Counted from the first letter of the stretch, positions 25,402 through 36,590 are shown. The stretch is 64,000 nucleotides of DNA from Catellatospora sichuanensis (GCF_007483665.1 NZ_VIQO01000001.1:310001-374000); one strand, 5' to 3'. Notes: a model not told the origin generated them from the letters alone. Numbers and translations are program-made.

Positions 25402-25467
25402 GCCGCAACTTTTGAAGACCCGCGCACTCCCGGCCCCCCGGAAGGCGCGGGTCTTCAAAGTTGCGGC
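25402..25467. repeat. Long intergenic palindrome between the hemerythrin gene and uvrB
   Basis: The 24-base left arm (25402-25425, beginning GCCGCAACTTTTGAAG) pairs along its length with the 23-base right arm (25445-25467, ending TTCAAAGTTGCGGC), leaving one bulged T, over a 19-base loop. It sits between convergent genes and can serve both as terminator. Confidence 0.8.
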
Positions 25468-25478
25468 CTGGGGCCGGG

Positions 25479-27635
<2,157 letters not shown>

Positions 27636-27642
27636 GTGACCC

Positions 27643-27648
27643 AACCTA
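27643..27648 (-). promoter_or_regulatory. -10 box TAGGTT, leaderless start of uvrB
   Basis: On the minus strand TAGGTT is followed by 7 bases (GGGTCAC) and ATG 27635. Confidence 0.6.
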
Positions 27649-28025
27649 CGCCGGGCGTGTGACACTCGCGCGAGCCGCTGTGCAGGTAAGCGAGGCTACT
27701 GTGACGGTAGGTGAGTGACCGGCTCCAATATTGCGATTGTGTGTCATCAATCACCGCGATACCGTCGTGTGGTAGGCCGTTCGCGGCGGCCGTCCCAGAG
27801 AGACCGGACCTCCACACCGGCCGGTCGTCACCTCTGGCGCACCGGTAGCAGCCTCGATCCGCCCCACCGCAGGATCGATGAGCGCACCGCTGCGGTCGCG
27901 CACACTGTGTGCGCCGACCGGCCGCCGCGGGCGGTCTTGACGTATCCGCCCTGGCCCGGACCCCCGACGGCGACCCTGACCGGTTTGGCACGTCACCTCA
28001 CCCCCGCCGACCCGTTGCATTTGCC
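27649..28025. other. Intergenic region between uvrB and the lipoprotein gene
   Basis: About 380 bases between divergent genes, with a somewhat less GC-rich patch near 27720-27760. I see no RNA gene, ribosome site or long palindrome. Promoters for the lipoprotein gene should lie in the right half (for example TTGACG near 27937), but no convincing -10 partner was found. Confidence 0.4.
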
Positions 28026-29744
28026 GTGGGAACCTCGACCAACGGACGACGCCGGACCCTCCATCTCCTCGCCGCGGGCGGGCTCCTGCTGGGCCTCACC
28101 GCGACCCTGACCGGCGGCCTGGCCTCCTGCTCGGCGGACAAACCCGCCGTGGAGAAGAGCCGACCGCTGAACAAGGCCGAACTCGATCGCCTGGCAGGCA
28201 TGCGGGCGCGCAACTTCGCCGACGGCCGGGTCGGCCTGCACGGCACCATCGGGCCGGGCAGCCGCCAGACCAAGGTCGACGGCTGGGTCGACTGGAAACG
28301 CCAGCTGGTCTACCTGTCCGTGTCCGGGACCGGCGCCAAGACGGTGCTGATCCAGGCCACACCCGGGGTGGTGGCGATGCGCCCCGGCCCGCTGCCCGCG
28401 GCGTCGGGTCCCGCGCCGGAGTCGGCCCGTGAATCCGCCTCGCCTGCCGCCTCGCCATCATCCGAAGCGAGCGCCGCCGCGGCCGCGGTCCCCGCGGGCA
28501 AACCGCCGCTTGCCCCGCCGGAGGACGGCTGGCGGGTGCGCCCGCTGCAGCTCGCCTCCGACGAGGAGCGGCCGATCGACAACCTGGTCGCGTTCCTGTT
28601 CCTGCTGGCCAAGCAGGAGGCCGACCCGACCGGGCCACTCGGCGAGCTGCGCAACGAGTGGGTCCGCCGCGACACGTTGGCGGGCACCCCGGTGGACGTG
28701 CTGCTCGGCCCGGCGCTGCCGCCGCAGGCCGCGCCCAGCCCCGCACCGTCCGCCAGCACCGCGCCGTCGGCCTCCGCAGCCGCCTCGGCCGGGGTGTCCG
28801 CGTCTGCGGCGACCGCGCCGCGAACGGAGGCGACCACGGTGCCGTCCTCCGCCGCCCCCGCGGCCGACGCCTCCGCCGGGGCCGCTCCGTCCGCCACGGT
28901 GAGCAGCAGCCCATCGCCCGCCCCCGACCCGAAGTCGCTGGAGGCCAACGGCGGCGCCGTCGGGTACTGGCTCGACGCCAAGGGCTCGCTGCTGCGCCTG
29001 GAGACGGTGCTCGGCGACGGCCTGCCGTCCGTGCTCGACCTGGAGCGCGGCCAGCAGCAGGAGTTCGTACGCACGATGGCGCTCGGTGGGCAGGACAACA
29101 AGCCCACCGAGATCACCAAGGCCGAAGCCAAGGTGCTGTCCCAGCTGCGCCAGCGCAACCTGAAGGCCCGGGGCGGCGCGGTCACCGTGACCATGCCGGT
29201 CAACCCGGGCGCGCTGCGGATCGGCAAGGGCTGGCTGGACTGGCAGAAGCGGCTGGCGTACCTGGCGGTGCGCGACATCGACGACGAGAGCTACGACGTG
29301 CTGCTGCACGCCGACCGCGCCGGCATCGCCATCCGCAAGCCGGGCAAGCGCGTGCCCGAGCAGCCGCCGCTGCCCGCGCCGACGGGCAAGTGGGAGCGGG
29401 CCGAGTGGGTGGTGCTGGGCAGCTCCGGCGAGATCACCGACCTGGACTACCTGATCTACGAGGCGCTGTCGCTGGCCGCCAACGTGCCGGACGACGCCGA
29501 GCACATCCGCAAGCACGGCCGCCGGCTGCGTGTCGACGTGCTGGGCAAGGTGCCGGTGGGCGTGTTCGAGCTGCCCAACGCGGTCGAGGCCAACGTGCCC
29601 GCGGGGCAGGCCCGGATGCGCTACTGGGTGGACAACTCGGGTGTGCTGAAGCGGCTCGAACTGCGTACCGCCACGGGTGGTTTCGCCCAGCTCGACCTGG
29701 ACCTGAGCGAGCGGCCGCCGACCCTCCCGATGAAGGTCAAGTAA
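28026..29744 (+). CDS. Putative lipoprotein with internally duplicated domain
   Basis: 572 residues from GTG 28026, which places an Arg-rich signal peptide and lipobox LASC (Cys35) at the N-terminus. The rest consists of two related halves joined by a Ser/Ala/Pro-rich segment. Each half has RN..., a GWxDWxxxLxYLxV strand pair (VDGWVDWKRQLVYLSV and GKGWLDWQKRLAYLAV), an AxRxPG turn and a later YWxDxxGxLxRLE strand (GYWLDAKGSLLRLE and RYWVDNSGVLKRLE). No family is recognised with certainty; the repeated beta-sheet pattern resembles LppX/LolA-like lipoproteins, which is an inference. It is anchored outside the membrane; its partners are unknown. Confidence 0.75.
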   Translation: MGTSTNGRRRTLHLLAAGGLLLGLTATLTGGLASCSADKPAVEKSRPLNKAELDRLAGMRARNFADGRVGLHGTIGPGSRQTKVDGWVDWKRQLVYLSVSGTGAKTVLIQATPGVVAMRPGPLPAASGPAPESARESASPAASPSSEASAAAAAVPAGKPPLAPPEDGWRVRPLQLASDEERPIDNLVAFLFLLAKQEADPTGPLGELRNEWVRRDTLAGTPVDVLLGPALPPQAAPSPAPSASTAPSASAAASAGVSASAATAPRTEATTVPSSAAPAADASAGAAPSATVSSSPSPAPDPKSLEANGGAVGYWLDAKGSLLRLETVLGDGLPSVLDLERGQQQEFVRTMALGGQDNKPTEITKAEAKVLSQLRQRNLKARGGAVTVTMPVNPGALRIGKGWLDWQKRLAYLAVRDIDDESYDVLLHADRAGIAIRKPGKRVPEQPPLPAPTGKWERAEWVVLGSSGEITDLDYLIYEALSLAANVPDDAEHIRKHGRRLRVDVLGKVPVGVFELPNAVEANVPAGQARMRYWVDNSGVLKRLELRTATGGFAQLDLDLSERPPTLPMKVK

Positions 29745-29760
29745 CCGGCCCCGGGCTCGT

Positions 29761-29794
29761 CGAGGCCCGTGCCGCTCCGGCGGCGCGGGCCTCG
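29761..29794. terminator. Hairpin terminator between the lipoprotein gene and coaE
   Basis: CGAGGCCCGTGCCGC pairs with GCGGCGCGGGCCTCG (15 bp including one G-T) over a 4-base loop, 16 bases after the lipoprotein stop codon and before the convergent coaE. Confidence 0.75.
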
Positions 29795-29847
29795 CCTGTT
29801 CCCGCAGCCGCGGCGGACTTCGCCGGCCGCCCGCACGCCGTCCCGGG

Positions 29848-30438
29848 TCAGGGGCGCAGGCGGGTCTGCCAGACCTCGTCGACGGCGGCGCGCAGATCGG
29901 CCAGGGTGCCCTCGTTCACGATCGCCACGTCGGCGGCGGCACGGCGCTGCTCGTCGGTGGCCTGCGCGGCGATGCGGGCGCGTGCCTCGGACTCGGTCAT
30001 GTTGCGGTCGCGCAGCAGCCTGGCCAGCCGGGTCGCCTCGTCCGCGAAGACCACGACGACCAGCTCGTACTGCCCGGCCAGGCCCGCCTCGATCAGCAGC
30101 GGCACGTCGTTGACGACCACCGCGTCGGGCGGCGCGGCAGCGGCCAGCTCCACGGTACGGGCCCGGACCCGCGGGTGGATGATCGCCTCCAGGTCCCGGC
30201 GGGCCGCCTCGTCACCGAAGACGACCTTGCCCAGCGTCGGCCGGTCGAGCGCGCCGTCCGGCCCGAGCACCCGCGGCCCGAATCGCGCGACCACCTCGGC
30301 CAGCCCGTCCGTGCCAGGCGCCACGACCTCTCGGGCCAGCCGATCGGAGTCGATCACCACTGCGCCCAGTTCGGTCAGCCGCGCCGCCACCGCACTCTTA
30401 CCGGATCCGATCCCGCCGGTCAGCCCCACCCATCGCAC
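29848..30438 (-). CDS. coaE: Dephospho-CoA kinase
   Basis: A 196-residue enzyme catalysing the last step of coenzyme A synthesis, phosphorylation of dephospho-CoA at the 3'-hydroxyl. P-loop GGIGSGKS (8-15), the substrate-side texts [12 protein letters not shown] and EAIIHPRVR, and the [12 protein letters not shown] motif are all present. The GTG start at 30438 matches the usual N-terminus of the family. The longer C-terminal DUF found in mycobacterial CoaE is absent. It lies downstream of rpsA on the same strand but is separated by a terminator and palindromes. Confidence 0.95.
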   Translation of the reverse strand: MRWVGLTGGIGSGKSAVAARLTELGAVVIDSDRLAREVVAPGTDGLAEVVARFGPRVLGPDGALDRPTLGKVVFGDEAARRDLEAIIHPRVRARTVELAAAAPPDAVVVNDVPLLIEAGLAGQYELVVVVFADEATRLARLLRDRNMTESEARARIAAQATDEQRRAAADVAIVNEGTLADLRAAVDEVWQTRLRP

Positions 30439-30470
30439 CGCCCCATGCTCGCACCCACCGCCGCACGACC

Positions 30471-30570
30471 CGCCGCGGGGCGGACCGACATCGCGCGTGC
30501 CGCCGCCGCGGGCGGGCCGAGATCACGCGAGCCGTCCGCCGCCGGGCGGGCCAAGATCGCTGGACTTGCC
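30471..30570. repeat. Imperfect 33-bp tandem repeat, three units
   Basis: Units begin near 30471, 30504 and 30537. Each contains a variant of CGGGCCGAGATCACGCG followed by a diverged tail. The third unit also forms the left arm of the palindrome at 30552. Confidence 0.55.
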
Positions 30571-30632
30571 AGGCACATGGGCGAATGCGCGGTCAAGATA
30601 CGCACGGATGCCCGGCAAGTCGGGCGATCTTG
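30552..30632. repeat. Intergenic palindrome upstream of coaE
   Basis: CAAGATCGC (30552-30560) pairs with GCGATCTTG (30624-30632), and GACTTGCC (30563-30570) pairs with GGCAAGTC (30614-30621). The loop is about 43 bases. It is similar in plan but not in sequence to the other palindromes of the window. Confidence 0.7.
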
Positions 30633-30676
30633 CCGCCGCGGGGCCGTGCGTGGACCCGGCCCGGCGTGGGGTACGC

Positions 30677-30719
30677 AAAAGAGGGCGGCCCCCGACTCCG
30701 TGGAGTCGGGGGCCGCCCT
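30677..30719 (-). terminator. Rho-independent terminator of rpsA
   Basis: On the minus strand AGGGCGGCCCCCGACTCC pairs over 18 bp with its perfect complement and is followed by CTCTTTTG (the T-run is at 30680-30677). It lies 28 bases after the rpsA stop. Confidence 0.9.
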
Positions 30720-30746
30720 TCGGCTTACTCAGGCGCGAGGCGGACC

Positions 30747-32228
30747 TCAGGCCTTGCCGCCCGCCAGCTTCTCGCGAAGCGCGGCCAGGGCCTCGTCGGT
30801 GGCGAGGGTGCCGCTGGGCTCCTCCGCCGCCTTGGCCGGGGCCGGGGTCGAGGTCGACACGTTGCCGGACGGAACCTCCGACGCGGCAGCGGCGTCGGCC
30901 GCCCGCGAGGTCACGACCTGCTTGGTGTGCGCCTCCCAGCGCGCGCGGGCGTCAGCGTACTGAGCCTCCCACACCTCGCGCTGCTTCTCGTAGCCCTCGA
31001 GCCACTCGCCCGTCTCCGGGTCGAAGCCCTCGGGGTAGATGTAGTTGCCCTCGTTGTCGTACGTCGCGGCCATGCCGTAGAGGGTCGGGTCGAAGTGCTC
31101 CTCGCCCTCGACGAAGCCCTCGTTGGCCTGCTTGAGCGACAGCGAGATGCGGCGACGCTCGAGGTCGATGTCGATGACCTTGACCATGACGTCGGAACCG
31201 ACCTGAACGACCTGCTCCGGGATCTCCACGTGGCGCTCGGCCAGCTCGGAGATGTGCACCAGGCCCTCGATGCCGTCCTCGACCCGGACGAACGCACCGA
31301 ACGGCACCAGCTTCGTGACCTTACCCGGCACGATCTGCGTGATCGCGTGGGTGCGGGCGAACTGACGCCACGGGTCCTCCTGGGTCGCCTTGAGCGACAG
31401 GGAGACGCGCTCGCGGTCCAGGTCCACGTCGAGAACCTCGACCTCGACCTCGGTGCCGACCTCGACGACCTCGGACGGGTGGTCGATGTGCTTCCAGGAC
31501 AGCTCGGACACGTGCACCAGACCGTCCACGCCGCCCAGGTCCACGAAGGCGCCGAAGTTGACGATCGAGGACACGACGCCCTTGCGGACCTGGCCCTTCT
31601 GGAGCTTGTTCAGGAACTCGGTGCGCACCTCGGACTGGGTCTGCTCGAGGTAGGCCCGGCGGGACAGGACCACGTTGTTGCGGTTCTTGTCCAGTTCGAT
31701 GATCTTCGCCTCGAGCTCGCGGCCGACGTACGGCTGCAGGTCGCGGACGCGGCGCATCTCGACGAGCGAGGCCGGCAGGAAGCCCCGCAGGCCGATGTCG
31801 AGGATGAGGCCACCCTTGACCACCTCGATGACGGAGCCACGGACGACGCCGTCGTCTTCCTTGATCTTCTCGATGGTGCCCCACGCCCGCTCGTACTGCG
31901 CGCGCTTCTTGGAGAGGATCAGACGCCCCTCCTTGTCCTCCTTCTGGAGAACCAGGGCCTCGATGTGATCACCGACGGTGACGACGTCAGCAGGGTCCAC
32001 ATCGTGCTTGATCGACAACTCACGCGAGGGGATGACGCCCTCGGTCTTGTAGCCGATGTCGAGCAGGACCTCGTCCCGGTCGACCTTGACGACGGTGCCT
32101 TCGACAATGTCGCCGTCGTTGAAGTACTTGATGGTCTCGTCAATCGCGGCGAGGAATGCCTCCTCAGAGCCGAGATCGTCGATGGTGACCCTGTTGGCGC
32201 TCGAGGTGGCCTCGATGCTGCTCGTCAT
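30747..32228 (-). CDS. rpsA: 30S ribosomal protein S1
   Basis: 493 residues with four S1 RNA-binding domains, as usual for actinobacteria. They begin near DGDIVEGTVVKVDRDEVLLDI, RGSVIEVVKGGLILDI, KGVVSSIVNFGAFVDLGGVDG and PGKVTKLVPFGAFVRVEDGIEG. A charged, Ala/Thr-rich C-terminal tail of about 130 residues ends REKLAGGKA. S1 binds mRNA and supports initiation on structured leaders. ATG 32228 is chosen from homology; GGAG is 11 bases upstream. It is monocistronic, closed by a strong terminator. Confidence 0.97.
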   Translation of the reverse strand: MTSSIEATSSANRVTIDDLGSEEAFLAAIDETIKYFNDGDIVEGTVVKVDRDEVLLDIGYKTEGVIPSRELSIKHDVDPADVVTVGDHIEALVLQKEDKEGRLILSKKRAQYERAWGTIEKIKEDDGVVRGSVIEVVKGGLILDIGLRGFLPASLVEMRRVRDLQPYVGRELEAKIIELDKNRNNVVLSRRAYLEQTQSEVRTEFLNKLQKGQVRKGVVSSIVNFGAFVDLGGVDGLVHVSELSWKHIDHPSEVVEVGTEVEVEVLDVDLDRERVSLSLKATQEDPWRQFARTHAITQIVPGKVTKLVPFGAFVRVEDGIEGLVHISELAERHVEIPEQVVQVGSDVMVKVIDIDLERRRISLSLKQANEGFVEGEEHFDPTLYGMAATYDNEGNYIYPEGFDPETGEWLEGYEKQREVWEAQYADARARWEAHTKQVVTSRAADAAAASEVPSGNVSTSTPAPAKAAEEPSGTLATDEALAALREKLAGGKA

Positions 32229-32529
32229 GTGGACTGTTGCTCCGTCGGATGGATGTTCAGTGTGACCCAGTGGGTGTTCCACTGCCGCTCCCGCTCGCCT
32301 ACGCTCCGGTGAGTTCCGGCGCGCTACGGGTCTGCTCCATGCCGAGAACCGCGGACGTGCGAGTGCATCGAACAGCTTACCGTGCCCATTACCACACGAC
32401 GCAACCCCACCCCTCCCGTGACGCTCCCCTCTTCCTGATTCGCGGGACTCCACGGCGATTGCGGGCGAATTGTTCCCTGCGTCACACCCGGTGAGTCGCC
32501 CTCGGGTGACCGGCTCGTACGCTGTCCGA
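32229..32529. other. Divergent intergenic region between rpsA and a methyltransferase gene
   Basis: About 300 bases. On the minus strand TAATGG and TAAGCT occur around 32380-32395, a plausible -10 area for an rpsA leader of about 150 bases. The right end carries the leaderless promoter of the methyltransferase. No RNA gene was seen. Confidence 0.4.
32518..32523 (+). promoter_or_regulatory. -10 box TACGCT before the methyltransferase gene
   Basis: TACGCT is followed by 6 bases and GTG 32530; there is no ribosome site. Confidence 0.5.
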
Positions 32530-33399
32530 GTGGAGATCCATTCTGCCGGTGACGACGACCTCGACCTCGCGCACGACGACCTCGAGGTCGTCGAGTCCGG
32601 GCCCGGCGTGACCCGCCGCCCGGTCACCGCCGCGGAGAACCTGCGCGCCTCGCGTGGCTGGTGGGATGCCGACGCCGACAACTACCAGTCCGAGCACGGC
32701 GAGTTCCTCGGCGAGGCCGACTTCGTGTGGTGCCCGGAAGGGCTGCGCGAGGCCGACGCGAAGCTGCTCGGCGACGTCTCCGGCCGCCGGGTGCTGGAGC
32801 TGGGTTGCGGTGCGGCCGCCGCGGCCCGGTGGCTGGCCGCGCAGGGCGCCGACGTGGTGGCGATGGACCTGTCCGCGGGCATGCTGCGCCACGCCGCCGA
32901 GGCGGCCGCGCGCACCGGCATCGCGGTGCCGCTGGTGCAGGCCGACGCCTGCGCGCTGCCCTTCGCCGACGGCGCCTTCGACGTAGCCTGCACCGCGTTC
33001 GGCGCGGTGCCCTTCGTCGACGACTCGGCGCTGGTCATGCGCGAGGTGTTCCGGGTGCTCAAGCCGGGCGGGCGCTGGGTCTTCTCGGTCACCCACCCGA
33101 TGCGCTGGATCTTCCTCGACGACCCCACCGAGGGCGGGCTGCGGGCGGTGCACTCCTACTTCGACCGCAGGCCCTACGTCGAGTACGACGAGCACGGCGC
33201 GGCGACCTACGTCGAACACCACCGCACCATGGGCGACCGGCTGCGCGAGCTGCTCGGCGCGGGCTTCACCCTGGTCGACCTGATCGAGCCGGAGTGGCCC
33301 GAGGGCCACGAGCAGATCTGGGGCCAGTGGTCCCCGCTGCGCGGGCGCCTCTTTCCCGGCACCGCCGTCTTCGTGGCGGCGAAGCCGGAACGAAGCTGA
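32530..33399 (+). CDS. Class I SAM-dependent methyltransferase
   Basis: A 289-residue methyltransferase with an acidic N-terminal stretch (DDDLDLAHDDLEVVE) before the domain. Motif I is VLELGCGAAAAA, with Ala-rich text replacing the usual GxG end; motif II is VVAMDLSAGML; the post-motif is PLVQADACALPFADGAFD; and the VLKPGGRWVFSVTHPM strand follows. The acceptor is unknown. GTG 32530 is the only start near the TACGCT box; longer versions run into the rpsA leader. Confidence 0.83.
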   Translation: MEIHSAGDDDLDLAHDDLEVVESGPGVTRRPVTAAENLRASRGWWDADADNYQSEHGEFLGEADFVWCPEGLREADAKLLGDVSGRRVLELGCGAAAAARWLAAQGADVVAMDLSAGMLRHAAEAAARTGIAVPLVQADACALPFADGAFDVACTAFGAVPFVDDSALVMREVFRVLKPGGRWVFSVTHPMRWIFLDDPTEGGLRAVHSYFDRRPYVEYDEHGAATYVEHHRTMGDRLRELLGAGFTLVDLIEPEWPEGHEQIWGQWSPLRGRLFPGTAVFVAAKPERS

Positions 33400-33483
33400 A
33401 GCTCAGCGTGCCCGACGAACCCGCCGACTGACCTCCGTTTTCGCGCGCCGACCACCCACGCGGGGCACCGTGCGGCGTGCAAT

Positions 33484-33504
33484 TGCACTTTTCTCGAAAC
33501 CGCG
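33484..33504. repeat. Degenerate half-copy related to the palindrome at 11577
   Basis: TGCACTTTTCTCGAAACCGC resembles TGCACTTTCCCCGAAACTGC at 11620-11640. The partner arm is not conserved here. It lies just upstream of the amino acid permease gene. Confidence 0.4.
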
Positions 33505-33537
33505 CGCAACGGGTTCCGGCGGGCGGATGATCAGGGC

Positions 33538-35040
33538 GTGGCGATAGGGATATTCAGGACAAAGCGCATCGAAGCCGAGATGGCCGAGACGGTTGAGCCT
33601 GAACACAGACTCAAGAAGAACCTGACCACCCTCGACCTGATCATCTTCGGCGTCGCCGTGATCATCGGCACCGGCATCTTCGTGCTGACCGGCCGTCAGG
33701 CCGCGGTCAACGCCGGTCCCGCGATCGTGATCTCGTTCGTGGTGGCCGGCATCGTCTGCGCCCTGGCGGCGCTCTGCTATGCCGAGTTCGCCTCGACCGT
33801 GCCGGTCGCCGGCTCGGCGTACACCTACTCCTACGCGACCCTCGGCGAGATCGTCGCCTGGATCATCGGGTGGGACCTCGTGCTCGAGCTCGGCCTGGGC
33901 GCCGCGGTGGTGGCGCGCGGCTGGTCGGCATACCTGGCCAACCTGCTCAGCCTGCCCGCCTGGGTGGCCGGAGAGAAGGCGATCCCCGACTTCGGGGCGA
34001 TCTTCATCGTGGCGGTCTGCACCATCCTGGGCGTACTCGGCACGAAGCTGTCCAGCCGGGTCTCCGGCGTGCTGGTCGCCGTCAAGGTGGCCGTGGTGCT
34101 GCTGGTGATCGTCGTGGGCGCCTTCTTCATCAAGGCGGCCAACTACAAGCCGTTCATTCCGCCGACCGAGCCGTCCACGCAGACCGGGGAAGGCGTGTGG
34201 CACACCCCGCTCTCCCAGCTGATTCTCGGCATCGAACCGGTGCACTTCGGCATCCCCGGCATCCTGGCCGCCGCCGCGATCGTGTTCTTCGCCTACATCG
34301 GGTTCGACATCGTGGCGACCACCGCCGAGGAGGTGCGCAACCCGCAGCGGGACATGCCCCGCGGCATCATCGGCTCGCTGGTCATCTGCACCCTGCTCTA
34401 CGTGGCGGTCTCCCTGGTGATCACCGGCATGGTGCACTACACAGAGCTGGCCGTCGACGCGCCCCTGGCGCACGCCTTCGACGTGGTCGGCCAGCCCTGG
34501 GTCGCCAAGCTGATCTCGCTCGGTGCGATCTGCGGCATCACCACCGTGGTGCTGGTGCTGCTGCTCGGCCAGGTCCGCGTGCTGTTCGCGATGTCCCGCG
34601 ACGGCCTGCTGCCGATCGGCATGGCCAAGGTGCACCCGCGCCACGGCACGCCGTACCTGATCACCATCGGGGTCGGTGTCGTCATCGCCCTGATGGCCGC
34701 GTTCATCCCGCTGGAGAAGCTGTCCGAGCTGGTCAGCATCGGCACCCTGTTCGCCTTCTTCGTGGTGGCGCTCGGCGTGATCGTGCTGCGCAAGACCCGG
34801 CCCGACCTGCACCGCCCGTTCCGCGTGCCGTGGGTGCCGCTGCTGCCGATCCTCGCCGCCCTGGCGAGCCTGTGGCTGATGCTCAACCTGCCCGTCGACA
34901 CCTGGATCCGCTTCGCGATCTGGATGCTGCTCGGCTTCGCGATCTACTTCCTGTACAGCTACCACCACAGCCGCGAACGGCCCGGCATCCGCTACGACCG
35001 GGATCACGCGACCACGTACGAAGCACCCAAGATCGAATAA
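33538..35040 (+). CDS. APC-superfamily amino acid permease (cationic amino acid transporter type)
   Basis: 500 residues with 12 transmembrane helices. The N-terminal consensus LDLIIFGVAVIIGTGIFVLTG contains the unwound helix-1 GTGIF motif, and IVFFAYIGFDIVATTAEEVRNPQRDMPRGI is the helix-6 signature of the CAT/YfnA branch. It is a proton-coupled amino-acid importer of the cytoplasmic membrane; the substrate is not resolved by sequence. The start is GTG 33538. It is followed by a strong terminator. Confidence 0.9.
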   Translation: MAIGIFRTKRIEAEMAETVEPEHRLKKNLTTLDLIIFGVAVIIGTGIFVLTGRQAAVNAGPAIVISFVVAGIVCALAALCYAEFASTVPVAGSAYTYSYATLGEIVAWIIGWDLVLELGLGAAVVARGWSAYLANLLSLPAWVAGEKAIPDFGAIFIVAVCTILGVLGTKLSSRVSGVLVAVKVAVVLLVIVVGAFFIKAANYKPFIPPTEPSTQTGEGVWHTPLSQLILGIEPVHFGIPGILAAAAIVFFAYIGFDIVATTAEEVRNPQRDMPRGIIGSLVICTLLYVAVSLVITGMVHYTELAVDAPLAHAFDVVGQPWVAKLISLGAICGITTVVLVLLLGQVRVLFAMSRDGLLPIGMAKVHPRHGTPYLITIGVGVVIALMAAFIPLEKLSELVSIGTLFAFFVVALGVIVLRKTRPDLHRPFRVPWVPLLPILAALASLWLMLNLPVDTWIRFAIWMLLGFAIYFLYSYHHSRERPGIRYDRDHATTYEAPKIE

Positions 35041-35067
35041 ATACGGACCGCGCCACGCGCCCGGACC

Positions 35068-35104
35068 TCAGGTGCCGCCCCGAACGGGGCGGCACCTGAC
35101 TTTT
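35068..35104 (+). terminator. Rho-independent terminator of the amino acid permease gene
   Basis: TCAGGTGCCGCCCCG pairs perfectly with CGGGGCGGCACCTGA (15 bp) and is followed by CTTTTG. Confidence 0.92.
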
Positions 35105-35244
35105 GCGCCCGACCTGCCCGCGCCCGCCCCGTCGCAACCGAAAACACATCTGGCATCATGCATTGATTCTTGTAACAACGTCTATGTATCCTCCGAGCCA
35201 GTTGCCGTCCAAACAGGGCGGCACCTGCTTCTGGGGAGGAAGAC

Positions 35245-36453
35245 GTGCCAACCAACCGGCTTTGGCGTGCCCGCCTACTGGCACTCGCCACGATCACCGC
35301 CACCACCCTGACCACTGTCGTGGCCCTGCCGTCACCCGCACTCGCCGCCGGGGCGCCCTACCGGGCGATCCCGGTCCCGATCACCGCTCCCGCCGCCTCC
35401 GCGGACACCACCGTCATCCCCGGCGCCTACCTCGTCACCTTCCGGACCGGCGCGGACCGCGGGGTCGCGTTGCGGGCGCTGCAGACCACGGCCCGCATCG
35501 ACTTCGGGGCCACCGTCAACGGCTTCGCCGCCGACCTGACCGCCGCCCAGGTGCGCGAGCTGTCGCACAGCGCCGACGTGCTCGCCATCGAGCGCGACGC
35601 CTGGCACCACCACGTACTCGACACCACGCAGACCAGCCCGCCCGCGTGGGGCATCGACCGCATCGACCAGAACGCGCTGCCGCTGTCGGCGAGCTACACG
35701 TACACCGCGACCGGCGCGGGCGTGCACGCGTACATCATCGACTCGGGTATCGACGCGTCCCACCCGAACTTCGGCGGCCGGGCGCAGTTCAACTACAACG
35801 CGATCGACAGCAACAACACCGACTGCAACAGCCACGGCACGCACGTCGCCGGCACCATCGGCGCCACCTCCTACGGTGTTGCCAAGTCCGCGACGCTGCA
35901 CGGCGTGAAATGGCTCAACTGCGCCGGCAGCGGCACCACCTCGGCGGCCGTCGCCGCGGTCAACTGGGTGCGCACCAACCACGTCAAGCCGGCCGTGGCC
36001 AACACCTCGTGGAACATGACGTACAGCTCGACGCTGGCCACGGCGCTGACGAACATGATGAACGCGGGCGTATTCCTGGCGACCTCGGCGGGCAACACGG
36101 GTGGCAACTCGTGCGACCGGCTGCCGCGCAACCTGACCGCGGCGCTCGTCGTCGCGGCCACCACGTCGACCGACGCCCGGGCCAGCTACTCATCCATCGG
36201 CACCTGCGTCGACCTGTACGGACCCGGCTCGGCCATCGTGTCCACGCTGCCCGGCGGCGGCACCGGCAGCAAGAACGGCACCTCGATGTCCACCCCGCAC
36301 GCCGCCGGCATCGCCGTGCTCTACAAGGCGACGTACGGCGACGCGAGCCAGGCGACCATCCACGCCTGGCTCGTCAACAACGCGACCACGGGCGTCGTCA
36401 CCGGCAGCCTCTCCGGCACACCGAACCGCCTGCTGAACAAGCGGACCCTGTAA
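35245..36453 (+). CDS. Secreted S8 family serine protease (subtilisin-like)
   Basis: 402 residues. Signal peptide about 1-35 (LLALATITATTLTTVVALPSPALA), an inhibitor-I9-type propeptide about 55-125 (VIPGAYLVTFRTG to DVLAIERD), then the catalytic domain. The triad is Asp166 (IIDSGID), His197 (SHGTHVAG) and Ser347 (GTSMSTPHAAG). Four cysteines near 188-330 suggest disulfides. It resembles proteinase K/aqualysin-type extracellular proteases. GGGGAGGAAGAC directly precedes GTG 35245. The 140 bases upstream include a patch of unusually low GC (35150-35195) that probably holds the promoter. Confidence 0.93.
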   Translation: MPTNRLWRARLLALATITATTLTTVVALPSPALAAGAPYRAIPVPITAPAASADTTVIPGAYLVTFRTGADRGVALRALQTTARIDFGATVNGFAADLTAAQVRELSHSADVLAIERDAWHHHVLDTTQTSPPAWGIDRIDQNALPLSASYTYTATGAGVHAYIIDSGIDASHPNFGGRAQFNYNAIDSNNTDCNSHGTHVAGTIGATSYGVAKSATLHGVKWLNCAGSGTTSAAVAAVNWVRTNHVKPAVANTSWNMTYSSTLATALTNMMNAGVFLATSAGNTGGNSCDRLPRNLTAALVVAATTSTDARASYSSIGTCVDLYGPGSAIVSTLPGGGTGSKNGTSMSTPHAAGIAVLYKATYGDASQATIHAWLVNNATTGVVTGSLSGTPNRLLNKRTL

Positions 36454-36460
36454 AGGTTCC

Positions 36461-36537
36461 GCGCGCACCGGGTGTGCCTCCACCGCGCCCGGTGCGCGCC
36501 GCTCCGGCCGTGGGTCCCGCCGCGCGGCCGGAGCGGC
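36461..36537 (+). terminator. Two overlapping hairpins after the subtilase gene
   Basis: GCGCGCACCGGG (36461-36472) pairs with CCCGGTGCGCGC (36488-36499). GCCGCTCCGGCCG (36498-36510) pairs with CGGCCGGAGCGGC (36525-36537). They share two bases, so they stack or compete. They end the protease transcript. Confidence 0.75.
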
Positions 36538-36577
36538 GCTCTCGCCCGTGTCCGCGACCGGCGGCGGCGCGCTGAGC

Positions 36578-36583
36578 TAAGGT
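36578..36583 (+). promoter_or_regulatory. -10 box TAAGGT, leaderless start of the gluconokinase gene
   Basis: TAAGGT is followed by exactly 7 bases (CACGATC) and GTG 36591. Confidence 0.6.
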
Positions 36584-36590
36584 CACGATC

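Noticed and set aside
27636-27760. SOS (LexA) box upstream of uvrB
   Set aside because: No GAAC-type palindrome was found in the upstream region.
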